Below, one piece after another: positions 24,121 through 35,997 of a stretch of DNA of 64,000 nt. The DNA lies in the NCBI RefSeq assembly GCF_003576645.1, contig NC_044916.1, positions 20,684,095 to 20,748,094 of the forward strand, read 5' to 3'. Position 1 is the stretch's first letter; every line of letters starts with the position of its first letter. Made by a program: the position numbers and the translations under genes. The DNA is from Ipomoea triloba. Its lineage: Eukaryota; Streptophyta; Magnoliopsida; Solanales; Convolvulaceae. The notes under the pieces are model-generated. The model saw nothing but the letters and a program-made list of their open reading frames with translations. It did not search any database and was not told where the DNA came from.

Positions 24121-24691
24121 TATTTTAAAAAAATAATGTTGTTTTCCTTTCAAAAAAAAATAATGTTGTTTTTCTCCTAAATGATACAATAAAAACTCTA
24201 CATAGTCACAAAAAATAAAAACCATTGCTTTAAACTAAATATGTATTGATATATACACACATAGATACGTACACATGGCTTTTTATGAAAATTATTTTAT
24301 AATAAATGCATACAACCCAAATAAACATCTTTCAATCTAAACATGCATCATTTTGGCCTAAATGTGTGTGAGTGTGTGTCAAGAACCCTAAATAAGCATC
24401 ATTTTAGACAAATACACATTTGTTTATTCATTCAAACTTATTCTTTTTTACCAAAAAAAAAAAAAAACATTTCCTCTCGGTTTAAACCTAAATCTCTATT
24501 TATTCATTTTTTTTTAAATTGACAACTGAGATTTATTTTCATTTTTTCACATGAGTGACTGTTATCATATGATTTAGTGTGTGTATGTACATTAGGTGAT
24601 TAATTGTTTTGCAACAAATGTGTGTTAGCTAGATAGACTTTTTGTTTTAATTATACTATTGCTTTAGAATGTCTAATATTATAGTAGTGAA

Positions 24692-24943
24692 TTAAGGGTG
24701 TGTTTGGTCGGGGATTTTTGCACTCTACTATCAATTTTCAAAAACATTGTCACATTTGTTTACCTATTTTTGTTATCATATTGTTAGATTCAAATCATTT
24801 AGTAATTACAAAACTCATTAAGGGTGTATTTGGTCGGGCATTTTTGCACTCTACTATCAATTTTCAAACATATTATCATGTTTGTTTACCTATTTTTGTT
24901 ATCACATTGTTAGATTCAAATCATTTAGTAATTACAAAACTCA
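24692..24943. repeat. 127-base tandem duplication starting TTAAGGGTGT
   Basis: Two copies (24,692-24,818 and 24,819-24,943) share TTGGTCGGG-ATTTTTGCACTCTAC and the rest with few differences. Each begins TTAAGGGTGTGTTTGGT or close to it, a common end motif of plant MITEs, so this may be two adjacent element ends. Confidence 0.7.
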
Positions 24944-25037
24944 TAACAATTTTACTCATCTACTTTTAAACAATAGAATAAAAAATAAAGGAGAAAATAA
25001 ATTTTAAACAAAAATCATTGTTTATGCATTAAATAAA

Positions 25038-25088
<51 letters not shown>

Positions 25089-25091
<3 letters not shown>

Positions 25092-25606
25092 ATTTCCACT
25101 TTTGGTCCTACTGTTATTGGGACATTGCCAATTTTAATCCACTTCATTAATTTTTACCACATTACGGCCAATCTTATTTAGTCCTTACCACTTTTAGTCC
25201 ACTGTTGAAATTTTTGTCAAATTGCTATCCAAAACAGGGGTATTTTTGGTCTTTTCCTGTTTTGGTCATCTCCTTAACCCTCTGCAGTGGTTTTCGTTAT
25301 ACATTTTCATCCACTGAAGAGGTCCGGCGAAAGCCATGTGAACCACATTACAAAGCCATGGCTTTCGCCGGACCTCTTCATTAGATGAAAATCTGTGAGG
25401 AAAACCACTGCAAAGCGTAAAAGAGATGATCAAAGCATGAAAAGACCAAAATACTCCTGTTTTGGACGGTTATTTGACAAAAAATTTAACGGTGGACTAA
25501 AAGTGGCAAAGACTAAATAAGACTGGTCGCAATGTGGCAAAAATTAATGAAGTGGACTAAAATTGGCAATGCCCCAATAACAGTAGGACAAAAAATGGAA
25601 ATGATT
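25089..25606. mobile_element. Foldback element with about 250-base inverted arms
   Basis: The left arm (CATTTCCACTTTTGGTCCTA onward) and the right arm (reverse complement of TAGGACAAAAAATGGAAATG) pair along nearly their full length. They meet at a centre near 25,350, where CCGGCGAAAGCCATG and its complement flank a 21-base loop. TA-repeat microsatellites flank it (25,039-25,088 and 25,608-25,627, the latter running into CA and TG repeats). No protein is encoded. A transcript through it would form a long hairpin. The superfamily is not clear; insertion into TATA is possible. Confidence 0.8.
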
Positions 25607-25607
25607 C

Positions 25608-25642
<35 letters not shown>

Positions 25643-25916
25643 TGTGTGTGTGTGTGCGTGCATGTATATATTTATTTCTATTTATTTCAATTTCTGTTTA
25701 CTACCAAACAAAGTAACTCATTCTATCCAAACTTATTACCATTATTAAGTATTTAGGAAAAATGGCACTTTTTCCCCCTATGTTATGTGCATATAGCACT
25801 TTTTCCCCCTGTGTTATTAAAGTGGCATTTTTTCCCCCTGAAATGTTAAATTGACATTTTTATCCTTAAGAATAATTATTTCATTTATTTTTCTTCTCCA
25901 ACAAATTATTACTTAT

Positions 25917-27715
25917 TGTTAGGAACATCATGTAATAGGTTTTGATGATACCAACTGTTAAGTAAGAATCCCCAAGTCTCGATACATAGGCAAAACAATG
26001 TAAGTTCGATAAGTAAACTAAGAGCGAAAATACAACCGGGTAATTTGAGCTCAACTCGGGAAATATTTAAGCTTAAGGTAAACTTGTTTGAACAACTTAG
26101 AAGTTTTCGTGTTGTAAGCAAACAGATAGATCAGAAGCAGGCACGAGACAACTCTGGAGGAATAAGGGTCTACGAGACATCAACTAAGTCTCGAGACACA
26201 AGCCAAGTTCGAGAGGTAAGGACCTCTCGATATACCTATCGAGTTCGAGACGTAAAGAATATTCGAGAGATAGACCTTTCGATACATGGGATTGAAACAT
26301 CAAGTGGTCGAGACATCTTTTATGGTCTCGATAAACCGGCACTTCTCCAAGAGGCTGAATGTTAGTCAACATGTGCAGATAAAATACTCTAAGTTTGGAG
26401 AAGAAGAATATCATGGAGATAAAATATTGAAGAGGTGCTGAGCGGGAGGTTTCAAAATGGACGGAAGTGGATGACACGTCAGACCTCCACCACAAACGGT
26501 CAAGAAGTGCACCAATCCTGAAGTGGTCAGATTCCCCAAACAAGGAATGATGGGAACATAAAAAGAGTAACTTTATCCAAAAGAAGCAAGTGAAGCATGA
26601 ACTCAAGAAAGTGGAATATGGAATATTCACTACAAAACAAAAGGCTCAAGTTACAAGACCACTACTCCATGAAAAATGCTGAAATTGTGCAAAGACCCAT
26701 GTTCGGCGTGGGAGACCAATTTCAAACGGAATAGTTTTCCCTCCAACGGAACTATTCTTCTACTCTCATATATAAGGACGTAAAGACACAGAAGAAACAG
26801 GGGTTGTGAAAGAGGTCAAGAGGTTAACAAGAGGTGTCTGATAAAAACGTTCCAGTGCAAAGTGCTTAACTTGGAATATCATCCTGATATTCAATACAGC
26901 GAGAGAACACATCTTAGTGTTCGAAGAGAGTTACAAAGCTAAACTGTTATACATCCAGAAGGTGACCAAAGCTGCTCTACATCGAAGTTGATTCAACGAT
27001 AGCTTGTGGTCAGATTGGAGTCTGTTACATTCAACTGTGACAACCAAAAACACCTTGCTTTGGATTAAGCAAGAGAGGTGGAGTAACCTGGCAGCTGTCC
27101 GAGTGAAAGAAACCTGAGGCTTGACGCGGGCTTGGTGATCAAAGGTCAAGTGCTCGAGAGGTGGAGTAGCTGGAAGCGGGGAGAAAGACCTTGGAGAGGC
27201 GGAGTAACCTGGGAGCTGTCTTGTGAAGATCCTGAGGCTTGACGCGGGCTTGGTGATCAAAGGTCAAGTGCTCGAGAGGTGGAGTAACAAGAAGCGGGGC
27301 GAAAAACCTGAGGCTTGAGGCGGGCTTCGTGATCAAAGCTCAAGCGCTCGATATTGTACTAAAAAGGGAAGTTTTTAGTGCAATCCTTCCAGGGAGTTTC
27401 TGGAAGAAGAGTGGACGTAGGCGGGTTGGCCGAACCACTTAAAAATCTCTCTTGCATTTACTTACTGTTTTTATCTCTCGCTAACCTCTCGATTGCACTG
27501 CATATAAACGCACCTCTCGAACTAACTCAAACTCGTGCTAACTAAAAGGGGATAACATTTCCGCTGCGCATAAAACTTTGTCTTCACCTCGTGAGGTATC
27601 GAACCTAAACATCCTAAGTTCAATACACACGAGAGGTCGAAAAGATTTGCAAAATCTTATACAAGTCTATTCCCCCCCCCCTCTAGACTTGTACCCCATC
27701 CCCTTGGGACCAACA
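25917..27715 (+). repeat. 5' LTR of the Sirevirus
   Basis: 1,799 bases from TG to CA. It contains a promoter with TATATAAG at 26,769, an inverted pair TCGAGAGGT/ACCTCTCGA at 26,209-26,230, and several further TCGAGA words. Near its end lie three tandem units with GAGGCTTGACGCGGGCTTGG and TGCTCGAGAGGTGGAGTA (about 27,090-27,345), followed by a poly-C run and CTCTAGACTTGTACCCCATC. The 3' LTR has only two of the tandem units, and the two LTRs differ most in this last third. Confidence 0.9.
26769..26776 (+). promoter_or_regulatory. LTR TATA box
   Basis: TATATAAG, in a context conserved in all three LTR copies (26,769; 49,926; 53,781). Transcription of the element would start about 30 bases downstream, giving a U3 of roughly 880 bases. 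Confidence 0.6.
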
Positions 27716-27717
27716 AT

Positions 27718-27729
27718 TGGTATCAGAGC
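27718..27729 (+). promoter_or_regulatory. Primer-binding site (initiator methionine tRNA)
   Basis: TGGTATCAGAGC lies two bases after the LTR end and is complementary to the 3' end of plant initiator methionine tRNA, the usual primer for copia elements. Confidence 0.95.
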
Positions 27730-27828
27730 GAGTTCTCTGATCGATATAAACCTTTGTTTATATTGCCTAGAGATCCTTCTTTGAAAAATCTTCTTAAATA
27801 TTTTCAAAGCACGAGATAATTTTTCAAT

Positions 27829-30066
27829 ATGGACAGCATGTTGTCGAGACATCTTCTCTTTGATCTTAGCAGGTTTGACGACTGGAAAACACGCATGCTT
27901 GCGTACTTATCAGCCCTCCATGATGAGATGGCCGAGGTTATAACTTCTGGACCAGTCAAGATCCTAATGGTTAATACTGCTGCAGTTCAAACCCAAGAAA
28001 CACCAAAGTACATCCCAAAACCTAGGGAAGAATGGACCAGTGATGATAGGAAGAGAAACAACCTGGACAATATTGCCAAGGATATTCTCTTCAGAGCTAT
28101 AGACGAAACCATCTTCCCAAAAGTGAGGAAGTGCAAAACGGCAAAAGAGGTATGGGATACTTTGATGTTAATTGGTGAAGGTGACGAACAGGAAAAGGAA
28201 AACAAGCTCACCGTGGCCATGAAGAAGTTCGAAGACTTCAAGATGAAGCCAGGAGAGAGCATCGACAGCATGGAGTCTCGGTTCATGAAGCTCACAACCG
28301 AGATCAGTGACCTTGAAAAGGAGATCCCACAAAAGGAGCTGAACCTGAAGGTCTTACGTGGCCTCACTAAGGAGTGGGAAGTAAAGGTGATCACGATGAG
28401 AGATCACCGAGATCTGAAGGAAACCACAACAGACAAACTCTTCCGGGATCTCAAAGCCTTCGAGTTCGAGATGTTCCCAAGAGATGAGGACATTGTGGAT
28501 CGACGAAACGTAGCACTTGTTGCTGAGCAACCATCCACATCTTCAAGGTCAGACTCTAATCCTATGAATGTTATGTCTGACGAACAGTTTGCTCTCTTTG
28601 TGGGAAAGTTCAGGAAATACATGAAGATGAACCAGGAGAGCAACAAAAGTTCACCTTCCTCCTCAAGAAGGAAAAATGAGAGATATCCATCCAGAAGGAC
28701 GGAGGAGGAAAATCAGGGTCTATGCTACAACTGTAGAAGACCGGGACATTTCAAGGCCGAATGCCCTTACCCACTAGTAAGCAAGCATCAGGGCCAAGAA
28801 GGCAAGGATTCCAAGAGAATAGAGGAATCCAGGGAGAAGCCAACACAAGGTGGCTTCAAAGGATCATCAAAGACGTATCAGCGCAGGAAGGCGCTTGTTG
28901 CTGAAGAATTCGAGAGGACAATCGAGGAGTCCGAGACGTCGAGCTCCAGCGAAAGCAGCAGCAGCTCAGAGGATGAGAGGGGGCTCATCTGCTTATACAC
29001 CGAGGAAGAGGAGAATCAATGCCTAATGGCCATTGACAACGAGGTAACCTCTACTCCTACATCTCGCTGCTCTACTTCTACCTCTCGTTGTTCTTCATTT
29101 AAAAGCGATGAGGACCCCTTCGAGATGTTGGAATCGCTCAGAAGGAACCTTAACATCGCCAATAGCACTCATGCTAGAGTGATGGATGAAAACAGCAAGC
29201 TAACTGCTGAAAGAGATATGCTTAAGAACGTCTCGAAAGAGAATTTGGAGCTGACTCTCAAAGTAAGTGAGTTAGAAGCCAAAGTAATCCTACTATCTGA
29301 AGAGTGCAAAGCTCGAGAGACGAGAGAGCTTAATCTTCGAAAGGTCATAGCATCATACACTAATTCCTCCAAAGCTATGGAGAAAATGGTGGTTGATCAC
29401 AGACCTACAAGTGATAGAACCGGTCTAGGGTTCCATCAAGACCATCTCTCGAGAGATAAACAGACCAATGGTTTGGGAACTTCAAGAAATGGAGGATCTC
29501 AACCCAAACCAAATAAAGGTCATAAAGGACCAACAGAAAAGACCAGAGTAGCTATTCATAAACCGTCCCTATACACCAGCAATGGAAAGTATAGGAAAGC
29601 TACGAAGAATGGCCGGGTAAACAATATCGAGAGATCACCTTGCTATCTCTCGCAAGGCCATTCCAAGTACAAAAAGAGCTACACTCCATATAATGCACCT
29701 CAAGGCAAATATGGAAGGTCTGAGATCCACATAGTTAGGAACTCACGGATGGAGAAAGGAAGACTCTATCCATCTAGTGAGAATTGGTCATCAAATCACA
29801 AGTTCTGGAAGAAACCTCACTTTCAGCAATTTCACATGACCAAACAGCGTATGAAAGGCATGGTGCATAAGCCGGTCGAAAAGTCTCTACCTAAGTTGAT
29901 TTATGCACCAAAGAGGCCTAAAACCTTTGCTAGCATTCCTTATAATTATCAAACGTACAATGGCTACATTGCGCCTAGGCCTGGAATAATGGGCACAAGG
30001 TATAAATGGATGCCTAAACTCACTAACCCACCAGGACCCAAAGTTTGGGTACCTAAACTTGCTTGA
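27829..30066 (+). CDS. gag: Sirevirus Gag polyprotein
   Basis: 745 residues, starting at the first ATG after the primer-binding site. The protein builds the cytoplasmic virus-like particle and binds the element RNA. The N-terminal part has the copia gag opening ([12 protein letters not shown] at about residues 16-27) and the helical UBN2-type capsid region. A CCHC zinc knuckle, [14 protein letters not shown], starts at residue 299. A Ser/Glu tract ([15 protein letters not shown]) is followed by a coiled coil at about residues 425-520 ([24 protein letters not shown]) ending [11 protein letters not shown], then a long basic, Tyr/Lys-rich tail. The size is large, as in Sireviruses. The stop overlaps the start of the pol frame by a few bases. 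No break is seen. Confidence 0.9.
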   Translation: MDSMLSRHLLFDLSRFDDWKTRMLAYLSALHDEMAEVITSGPVKILMVNTAAVQTQETPKYIPKPREEWTSDDRKRNNLDNIAKDILFRAIDETIFPKVRKCKTAKEVWDTLMLIGEGDEQEKENKLTVAMKKFEDFKMKPGESIDSMESRFMKLTTEISDLEKEIPQKELNLKVLRGLTKEWEVKVITMRDHRDLKETTTDKLFRDLKAFEFEMFPRDEDIVDRRNVALVAEQPSTSSRSDSNPMNVMSDEQFALFVGKFRKYMKMNQESNKSSPSSSRRKNERYPSRRTEEENQGLCYNCRRPGHFKAECPYPLVSKHQGQEGKDSKRIEESREKPTQGGFKGSSKTYQRRKALVAEEFERTIEESETSSSSESSSSSEDERGLICLYTEEEENQCLMAIDNEVTSTPTSRCSTSTSRCSSFKSDEDPFEMLESLRRNLNIANSTHARVMDENSKLTAERDMLKNVSKENLELTLKVSELEAKVILLSEECKARETRELNLRKVIASYTNSSKAMEKMVVDHRPTSDRTGLGFHQDHLSRDKQTNGLGTSRNGGSQPKPNKGHKGPTEKTRVAIHKPSLYTSNGKYRKATKNGRVNNIERSPCYLSQGHSKYKKSYTPYNAPQGKYGRSEIHIVRNSRMEKGRLYPSSENWSSNHKFWKKPHFQQFHMTKQRMKGMVHKPVEKSLPKLIYAPKRPKTFASIPYNYQTYNGYIAPRPGIMGTRYKWMPKLTNPPGPKVWVPKLA

Positions 30067-33000
30067 TTTCCTTGCAGGACACCAGGGACGTGTGGTTCAT
30101 TGACAGTGGATGTTCGAGACATATGACTGGAAATCTAACACTGCTTGAGAACATCCAACCTATCGAAGGTCCCTTGGTGACATTTGGCGACAACGAGAAG
30201 AAGGGGCGCACAAGAGCTGTTGGTGAAATCCAAAAGAATGAGCTGGTTATTAAAGGAGTGTCCTACGTTGAGGGGCTCAAGTTCAATCTCCTTAGTACAA
30301 GCCAGTTCTGTGACAAGGGCCACAAAGTTGTCTTCACCAAAAGCAAATGTCAGATTATGAACGAGGAATCTCTCGAAGTCGTCTTGGAAGCAGCAAGGAA
30401 AGGAAACATGTACATAGTGGATTGGAGGTCTGCAAAACCATCCCTATGTATGCTAGCAAGGAGCAAGGAAGATTTATGCTGGGATTGGCATAGTAAGCTT
30501 AGTCATCTGAACTTCAAGACTATCAACAAGCTTACTAAGAGGAACTTAGTGGAAGGACTGCCCAAAGTGACGTTTCGAAAGGATAAAATCTGTGAGGCAT
30601 GTCAACGTTGCAAACAGATCAAATCCTCTTTCAAGAGCAAAGCCGAGACATCATCCACTAGACCATTAAGTCTTCTTCACATGGACTTATTTGGCCCAGT
30701 GGATCCACCCAGCATAAAGGGAAAGAAGTACACTCTTGTGGTAGTGGATGACTACACAAGATTCACTTGGACCGTGTTCTTAACCAAGAAAAGCGAGACA
30801 AAAATTGCCCTACCAAATCTCTTGAAACAAGTTCAAGTTGAAAAGGAAGTCTCGATACTAAAGATCCGGTCAGATCAAGGTGGAGAGTTCGTTAATCAAG
30901 TAATCGAGAGCTACTGCAACGAGAACGGAATTCATCATCAACTATCAGCTGCTCGAACACCTCAACAAAACGGGGTTGCTGAAAGAAGGAACAGAACTCT
31001 CAAAGAAGCCGCAAGGACCATGCTCTCGCAAGCCAACATATCACAAGGATTTTGGGCAGAAGCAATCAACACAGCGTGCTACACCCAAAATCGGTCCTTG
31101 ATAGTAAAAGGAGTTGGAAAGACTCCATATGAGTTGTGGAATGGAAGAAAACCGAATGTAAGCCACTTCCACTCATTCGGGTGCAAATGCTATATTCACA
31201 ACAATGGGAAGACTCAACGAAGAACTTTTGAAGAAAAGGCAGATGATGGAGTATTTCTGGGATACTCATCGACAAGCAAAGCACTCAGAGTCTTCAACAA
31301 GCGGAGTTTGGTGGTTGAAGAGTCCATACATGTTACCTTTGATGAAAGGGCATCAACAGATCAACCATCAAAGACAACGGAAGCTGCTGAGGAAGATCAG
31401 CCAGAGTCTATCGAGAGATCAAACTTACCTCTCGAAGACAAGCAGTCGATAGTTCGAGACGTAGCGGAACTCCAGTCAGAATCAGATGATGAAGAGTCTA
31501 CCAAGAAGAAAGCGCCTGACTCAGTTGATCAAAACCAGATCATAGATGTTCAACCCATATCTCAACCTTCAATGGAAGTATCAACTGAGGAGCCGCAACC
31601 CGACCTAAGATGGCTGAGAAGTCACCCTGCTGATCAAGTGATCGGAGATGTACGTGACAGAGTTCGAACCAGATCAGCTTACAGAGAAAGCATGTTTGCT
31701 TGTTTTCTATCTCAAATAGAGCCTAAGGTGATCGATGAGGCTCTAAGCGACGCAGATTGGGTGCAAGCAATGCAAGAGGAACTTCATCAGTTCGAGAGGA
31801 ACGACGTTTGGGAACTAGTTCCGAGACCTCATCATCAGAATGTCATTGGTACAAAGTGGGTTTTCAGAAACAAGATGAATGAGGATGGAGTTATTGTTAG
31901 GAACAAGGCCAGACTTGTTGCCAAAGGCTATTGTCAGGAGGAAGGAATAGATTTTGATGAAACCTTCGCTCCAGTGGCACGTCTCGAAGCCATACGCATC
32001 TTTCTCGCATATGCCGCCTTCAAAGACTTTAAGGTATATCAAATGGATGTCAAGAGCGCTTTTCTGAACGGACTTCTCGAAGAAGAGGTGTACGTTGAAC
32101 AACCTCCGGGTTTCTTGAAGGACGTAGGAGCTGACAAAGTATACAAGTTGAAGAAGGCACTCTACGGCTTAAAACAAGCTCCAAGAGCTTGGTACGATAC
32201 CTTATCCTCTTTTCTACTTCAGTGTGGGTTCACCAAAGGCCTAGTGGACAAAACATTGTTTAGGATTAAGGATGGGGATCACATCTTATTGGTGCAAATC
32301 TATGTGGACGATATCATTTTTGGTAGCACCAATCCAGACTTGTGCGAGAAGTTCTCCAGTTTGATGAAAGGAAAGTTCGAGATGAGCATGATGGGAGAGC
32401 TCAACTACTTCCTTGGACTACAAGTGAGACAGCTTAAGGAAGGTATCTTCATCAACCAGGAGAAATACACCAAGGATCTGCTCAGGAAATACAACATAGA
32501 AGGGAAATCCTCAGTCAAAGTACCTATGGGAACCTCTCTACGTATCGATGTCGACAGCGAAGGTCGAGAGGTCGATCAAACCACTTATCGAGGTATCATC
32601 GGATCTCTTCTTTATTTAACTGCAAGTAGACCAGACATATCCTTTGCAGTAGGTGTATGTGCTAGATTTCAGGCAAGTCCTAAGGAAAGTCACCTAAATG
32701 CATCCAAAAAGATTCTTAGATATCTAAAGGGTACGCAGAGTGTTGGGCTCTGGTATTCGAAAGGTGGATCTTTCGAACTTATGGGTTATTCAGATGCGGA
32801 CTTTGCCGGTTGTAAGATAGATCGAAAGAGCACATCAGGGACATGTCAGTTTCTAGGTGGAAGACTTGTCTCATGGTTTAGCAAGAAACAACATTCGATA
32901 GCTACAAGCACTGCTGAGGCAGAATATGTAGCAGCTGGAAGTTGTTGTGCTCAGATCTTATGGATGAAGCAACAGCTAATGGATTATGGTGTTGAGTGTA

Positions 33001-33245
33001 AGGAGGTTAAAATTATGTGTGACAATACAAGTGCTATTGCCATCACCCACAACCCAGTGTTACACTCCAGAACAAAGCATATTGATATTAAGTATCACTT
33101 CATCCGAGACCACGTTGAGAAAAAGGACATCACTTTGGAATATGTTGCAACGGAGGAGCAACTAGCAGATATTTTCACAAAAGCGTTATGTGAAAATAGA
33201 TTCTCTCAACTAAGGTTAGAATTGGGAATGATAGAGTTGGGTTGA
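30063..33245 (+). CDS. pol: Sirevirus Pol polyprotein (PR-IN-RT-RH)
   Basis: 1,060 codons open, in the -1 frame relative to gag. There is no ATG at the start, so expression needs frameshifting, splicing or another device. Domains in copia order: protease with [13 protein letters not shown] (about residues 13-25); pre-integrase WHSKLSHLN with CEACQRC; integrase core with its acidic residues in [15 protein letters not shown] and [12 protein letters not shown] with [35 protein letters not shown] and catalytic [10 protein letters not shown]; RNase H with [24 protein letters not shown] and [13 protein letters not shown]. All key residues I can check are present and no stop interrupts the frame, so the enzymes could be functional. 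They would reverse transcribe and integrate the element. Confidence 0.92.
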   Translation: MISLQDTRDVWFIDSGCSRHMTGNLTLLENIQPIEGPLVTFGDNEKKGRTRAVGEIQKNELVIKGVSYVEGLKFNLLSTSQFCDKGHKVVFTKSKCQIMNEESLEVVLEAARKGNMYIVDWRSAKPSLCMLARSKEDLCWDWHSKLSHLNFKTINKLTKRNLVEGLPKVTFRKDKICEACQRCKQIKSSFKSKAETSSTRPLSLLHMDLFGPVDPPSIKGKKYTLVVVDDYTRFTWTVFLTKKSETKIALPNLLKQVQVEKEVSILKIRSDQGGEFVNQVIESYCNENGIHHQLSAARTPQQNGVAERRNRTLKEAARTMLSQANISQGFWAEAINTACYTQNRSLIVKGVGKTPYELWNGRKPNVSHFHSFGCKCYIHNNGKTQRRTFEEKADDGVFLGYSSTSKALRVFNKRSLVVEESIHVTFDERASTDQPSKTTEAAEEDQPESIERSNLPLEDKQSIVRDVAELQSESDDEESTKKKAPDSVDQNQIIDVQPISQPSMEVSTEEPQPDLRWLRSHPADQVIGDVRDRVRTRSAYRESMFACFLSQIEPKVIDEALSDADWVQAMQEELHQFERNDVWELVPRPHHQNVIGTKWVFRNKMNEDGVIVRNKARLVAKGYCQEEGIDFDETFAPVARLEAIRIFLAYAAFKDFKVYQMDVKSAFLNGLLEEEVYVEQPPGFLKDVGADKVYKLKKALYGLKQAPRAWYDTLSSFLLQCGFTKGLVDKTLFRIKDGDHILLVQIYVDDIIFGSTNPDLCEKFSSLMKGKFEMSMMGELNYFLGLQVRQLKEGIFINQEKYTKDLLRKYNIEGKSSVKVPMGTSLRIDVDSEGREVDQTTYRGIIGSLLYLTASRPDISFAVGVCARFQASPKESHLNASKKILRYLKGTQSVGLWYSKGGSFELMGYSDADFAGCKIDRKSTSGTCQFLGGRLVSWFSKKQHSIATSTAEAEYVAAGSCCAQILWMKQQLMDYGVECKEVKIMCDNTSAIAITHNPVLHSRTKHIDIKYHFIRDHVEKKDITLEYVATEEQLADIFTKALCENRFSQLRLELGMIELG

Positions 33246-33340
33246 ATGGTCACCCGATCAGTTTGTCTACATACATTATGTCTCGAAGAAGGGTAGTTCG
33301 AGAGGTCACTTCGAAAGATAACAAACTGATATCTCTGAAA

Positions 33341-33515
33341 GGAGGAATAAGGAGGGTTAGGGATCAAAGGGAAGATCCCTAACCAGATCAAGATGGAGGA
33401 ATAAGGAGGGTTAGGGATCAATCACTCAGGGGGAAGATCCTTAACCAGATCAAGACGGAAGAATAAGGAGGTTTAGGGATCAATCACTCAGGGGGAAGAT
33501 CCTTAAACTCATGAG
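33341..33515 (+). repeat. Purine-rich tandem repeat with hairpins between pol and accessory ORF
   Basis: Three units of 54-62 bases start GGAGGAATAAGGAGGGTTAG (third GGAAGAATAAGGAGGTTTAG). In the first, GTTAGGGATC and GATCCCTAAC form a perfect 10-base stem. Later copies of the region keep three units (37,517-37,690; 44,559-44,730) or have only two (42,143-42,246). The long purine runs could act like extra polypurine tracts. Confidence 0.8.
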
Positions 33516-33981
33516 GAAGATCATTCACCTTCGAAAGGTGAATTTGATAAGCTCAACGGATATATGAGGTGGAACGGCTATCTTTGGACATAAATGCTAG
33601 CCACGTGGTCATCGGTTACTGACGGTTTTTCGCACTTAAGGGCATTATCTTGATTAGTGGGAGCATGCTTATTTTAAAATATCAATACTCCACTGTCTCA
33701 AAGCTTAAACCGTTCTATACTTTACCGAAATACCCTTACCAAAATACCTTATAAGCTGACCGTTATCAGGGGTATTTCTGACTTCTCACATCTTTTAAAT
33801 CAACCGGGATCCTTCCACGGGTCAAACTCTCAACCCTACCCATATATCCAACCCGAATCCGCCTAATATAAAAGCAAAATCCTTCTTCTTTACCCGGATT
33901 CAAACTCAAAACCATATACCCAAAATCCCCAAATCCTTAGACACTGTACACATTCCCTCCAAAACACACAAACTTTCTTCA
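33516..33981 (+). promoter_or_regulatory. Promoter and leader of accessory ORF, with TATA box at 33,867-33,874
   Basis: TATAAAAG stands 115 bases before the ATG of the large accessory ORF. A CT/CA-rich, leader-like stretch follows (CCTTCTTCTTTACCC, CATTCCCTCCAAAACACACA). The whole block is conserved in front of the four copies that keep an N-terminus (TATA at about 33,867; 38,043; 42,610; 45,085). It suggests that the ORF is transcribed from its own promoter rather than from the LTR. This is inference from the sequence layout. Confidence 0.5.
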
Positions 33982-35997
33982 ATGGCGTCTGAATCATCAT
34001 CTTCTTCATCTTCATCTTCATCCTCCAGTGCATACCAGAGAGAGCTAGACCACATACGCTCTCAGATTAAACAAGTCAAGGCGGGAAGCATCCTTGACAA
34101 AGATGGCTTCATCACCCACTCGCCAAATCCAACAATGGCGGAGAGAGTCTTGAAGAAATTTGAGAAGGCAGGACTAATGCGGTACATGACGCATGACTAC
34201 CGAACCATTCATGACCTCGACTACACAGAATGGTTCGCTCATGCCAAGGTCACGAAGGGCAAGATTGAAAGCCGCTTCAACGAAATAGACATAACAATCT
34301 CTGTGGGTGATTTACGAGCAGCATTCGACTTTGCTACGTCGGAGGAGGCAGTCAAGCACCTATCGGACTACAACATGGATAAGCAGGAGTTTTGGGACAA
34401 AATCCGATTGGAGACTGCACCACCCAGAGCATCCTCTGCCCTCCGCAGATTTCATTTGAAGGAGAGGTTTGCCCTAGCCGCCGAGCTCATCATAAAATTC
34501 ATCCTCGGCAAGGTGTCCGGAACAGACGAAGTCAATCTGGACACTCTGAAAATCCTCCACGCCATCTGGAACAACAACAAGTTGGACTGGGCTCACATCA
34601 TCTTCGACTGCCTCAAACACCAAGTGCAGAGCTCAGTTTCCAACTCCGACCTGACAATCTACAAAAAGGTTGGTTTTGGCTTTGTTGTTCAATTTCTATT
34701 GAGACTGAAGGGCTTCGAACTGAGGGAAGGGCGAGAGGTTCATCGGAATACCTATATGGGTAGAACGAAACCTCAAGCTAAGGCAAAAGGTGCTAAGGAT
34801 GCATCTTCACCCTCAAAGCCTAAGGGAAGGGGCAAAAGGAAAGCCCCAGCTAAGGAGAAGCGCTCTGATGACGAGCTTTTGGACACCCTAGTCAAGAGGG
34901 TTGAATTGAAAAGGAAGGCCAAGAGGACCAAGACTGCTGCTGTCACCCAGGTTCGAGAGGTGACACCGTCCGTTATACAAGTACCATTTGAGGACAGGGC
35001 ACAAGCCCAGGGGGAACCTCAGGCTACACTGGCCACTGAGGTTGAGAGAGTGCCCCCTACCAAGTCCCTGTCAGGAACTTTAAGTGTTGATATACTTGCT
35101 GTTGATGGTGCTGAGGATGTTGATGAATCTGTTGGTTTGCCTCAAGAGGAGGCTCGAGAAGTTGAAGGTACTGGGATCAGTGATCCAGTACAGGGTATTG
35201 TTGAGGAACCACGACAGGTGGTTCGAGAGGTAGATATTCCAGCAGCTGAAGATCTAGACTGTGTGGTGGCTGCTGATGGTCAGGGCACTGTGGTCAGGAA
35301 CCCAGTGCAAGCTTTTCTGAATGATGGGTTGACACATGATCTCTCGGTTGTTCGAGAGATAACTGAACAAGCTGTGGAGTGTGCATCAGCAACAGAAATC
35401 CTACCTGCTGACTCTGATGAGCTGAATGCTGAAATCACATCTCGATTGAATCAAAGTGTTGAGAATGTATCGAGTTTGGACGACTTCTCCAGAGTACTTC
35501 GCTGGATCAACTGGAGAACAGGTCCCTTTGATCAATTGATCTCAAGAGCAGCAGAGATGGAGGCTGAGGAACGATTTGCACTAAACTGGTTAGATCTCAC
35601 TGAAATCCCAGCCGACGAGCTTCAAAACCGTGCCCATGAGATGCAAGTAATCAGGAGTAATCTTGGTCGATCTGACAAAGGAAAGGGCATAGCTGTTGAT
35701 GCACAAGAAGATGAAGCCGAGCCTGAAGAAGATCCTGAACTAGATGCTCAATTTCGAGAGGATATCAGGCTTGCCACAGCAATATCCTTGGGACAAAGTG
35801 TAGAACACACGAGAGGTCCAGGAGAGACCTCTGGGGTTGCTCGAGATGATGCTGACACTCCTACTCCAACTGCAGCAATCCCCTTGTCCCAAGTGAGTGA
35901 ATCTGCTCTAGAAGACCAGGTAGCTTCGAGAGGTGAATCCGAGATCTCTGAAGCACATGAGGTGGCACCTAACTCTGTCTTACTACTAGATTCTTAG
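33982..35997 (+). pseudogene. Accessory (env-like) ORF, copy 1, truncated
   Basis: 671 codons starting MASESSSSSS. Residues 1-668 match the full copy at 45,200-48,817, with few differences (SEISEAHE here, SETSEAHE there). At 35,987/35,988 the text jumps without evident microhomology to pol (base 32,710) and a stop follows within four codons. It keeps the N-terminal domain, the basic segment and the UIM-like motif but lacks the repeat region, coiled coil and C-terminal domain. If expressed it would be a C-terminally truncated product. See the full-length copy for the description of the protein. Confidence 0.85.

Noticed and set aside
26184..27336. Minus-strand open frames repeated in every LTR copy (also near 5,137, 6,724, 49,342, 53,196 and 53,994)
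   Set aside because: They lie opposite LTR sequence, lack known motifs, and recur only because the LTR recurs.
33341..33515. Telomere-like GGTTAGGG / GGTTTAGGG words
   Set aside because: They occur once per long purine-rich unit and not as a head-to-tail array, so there is no telomeric repeat.
34392..34763. 123-codon frame inside the accessory ORF, repeated at 38,568, 43,135 and 45,610
   Set aside because: It overlaps the well-supported accessory frame in another phase and is repeated only because the host ORF is repeated.
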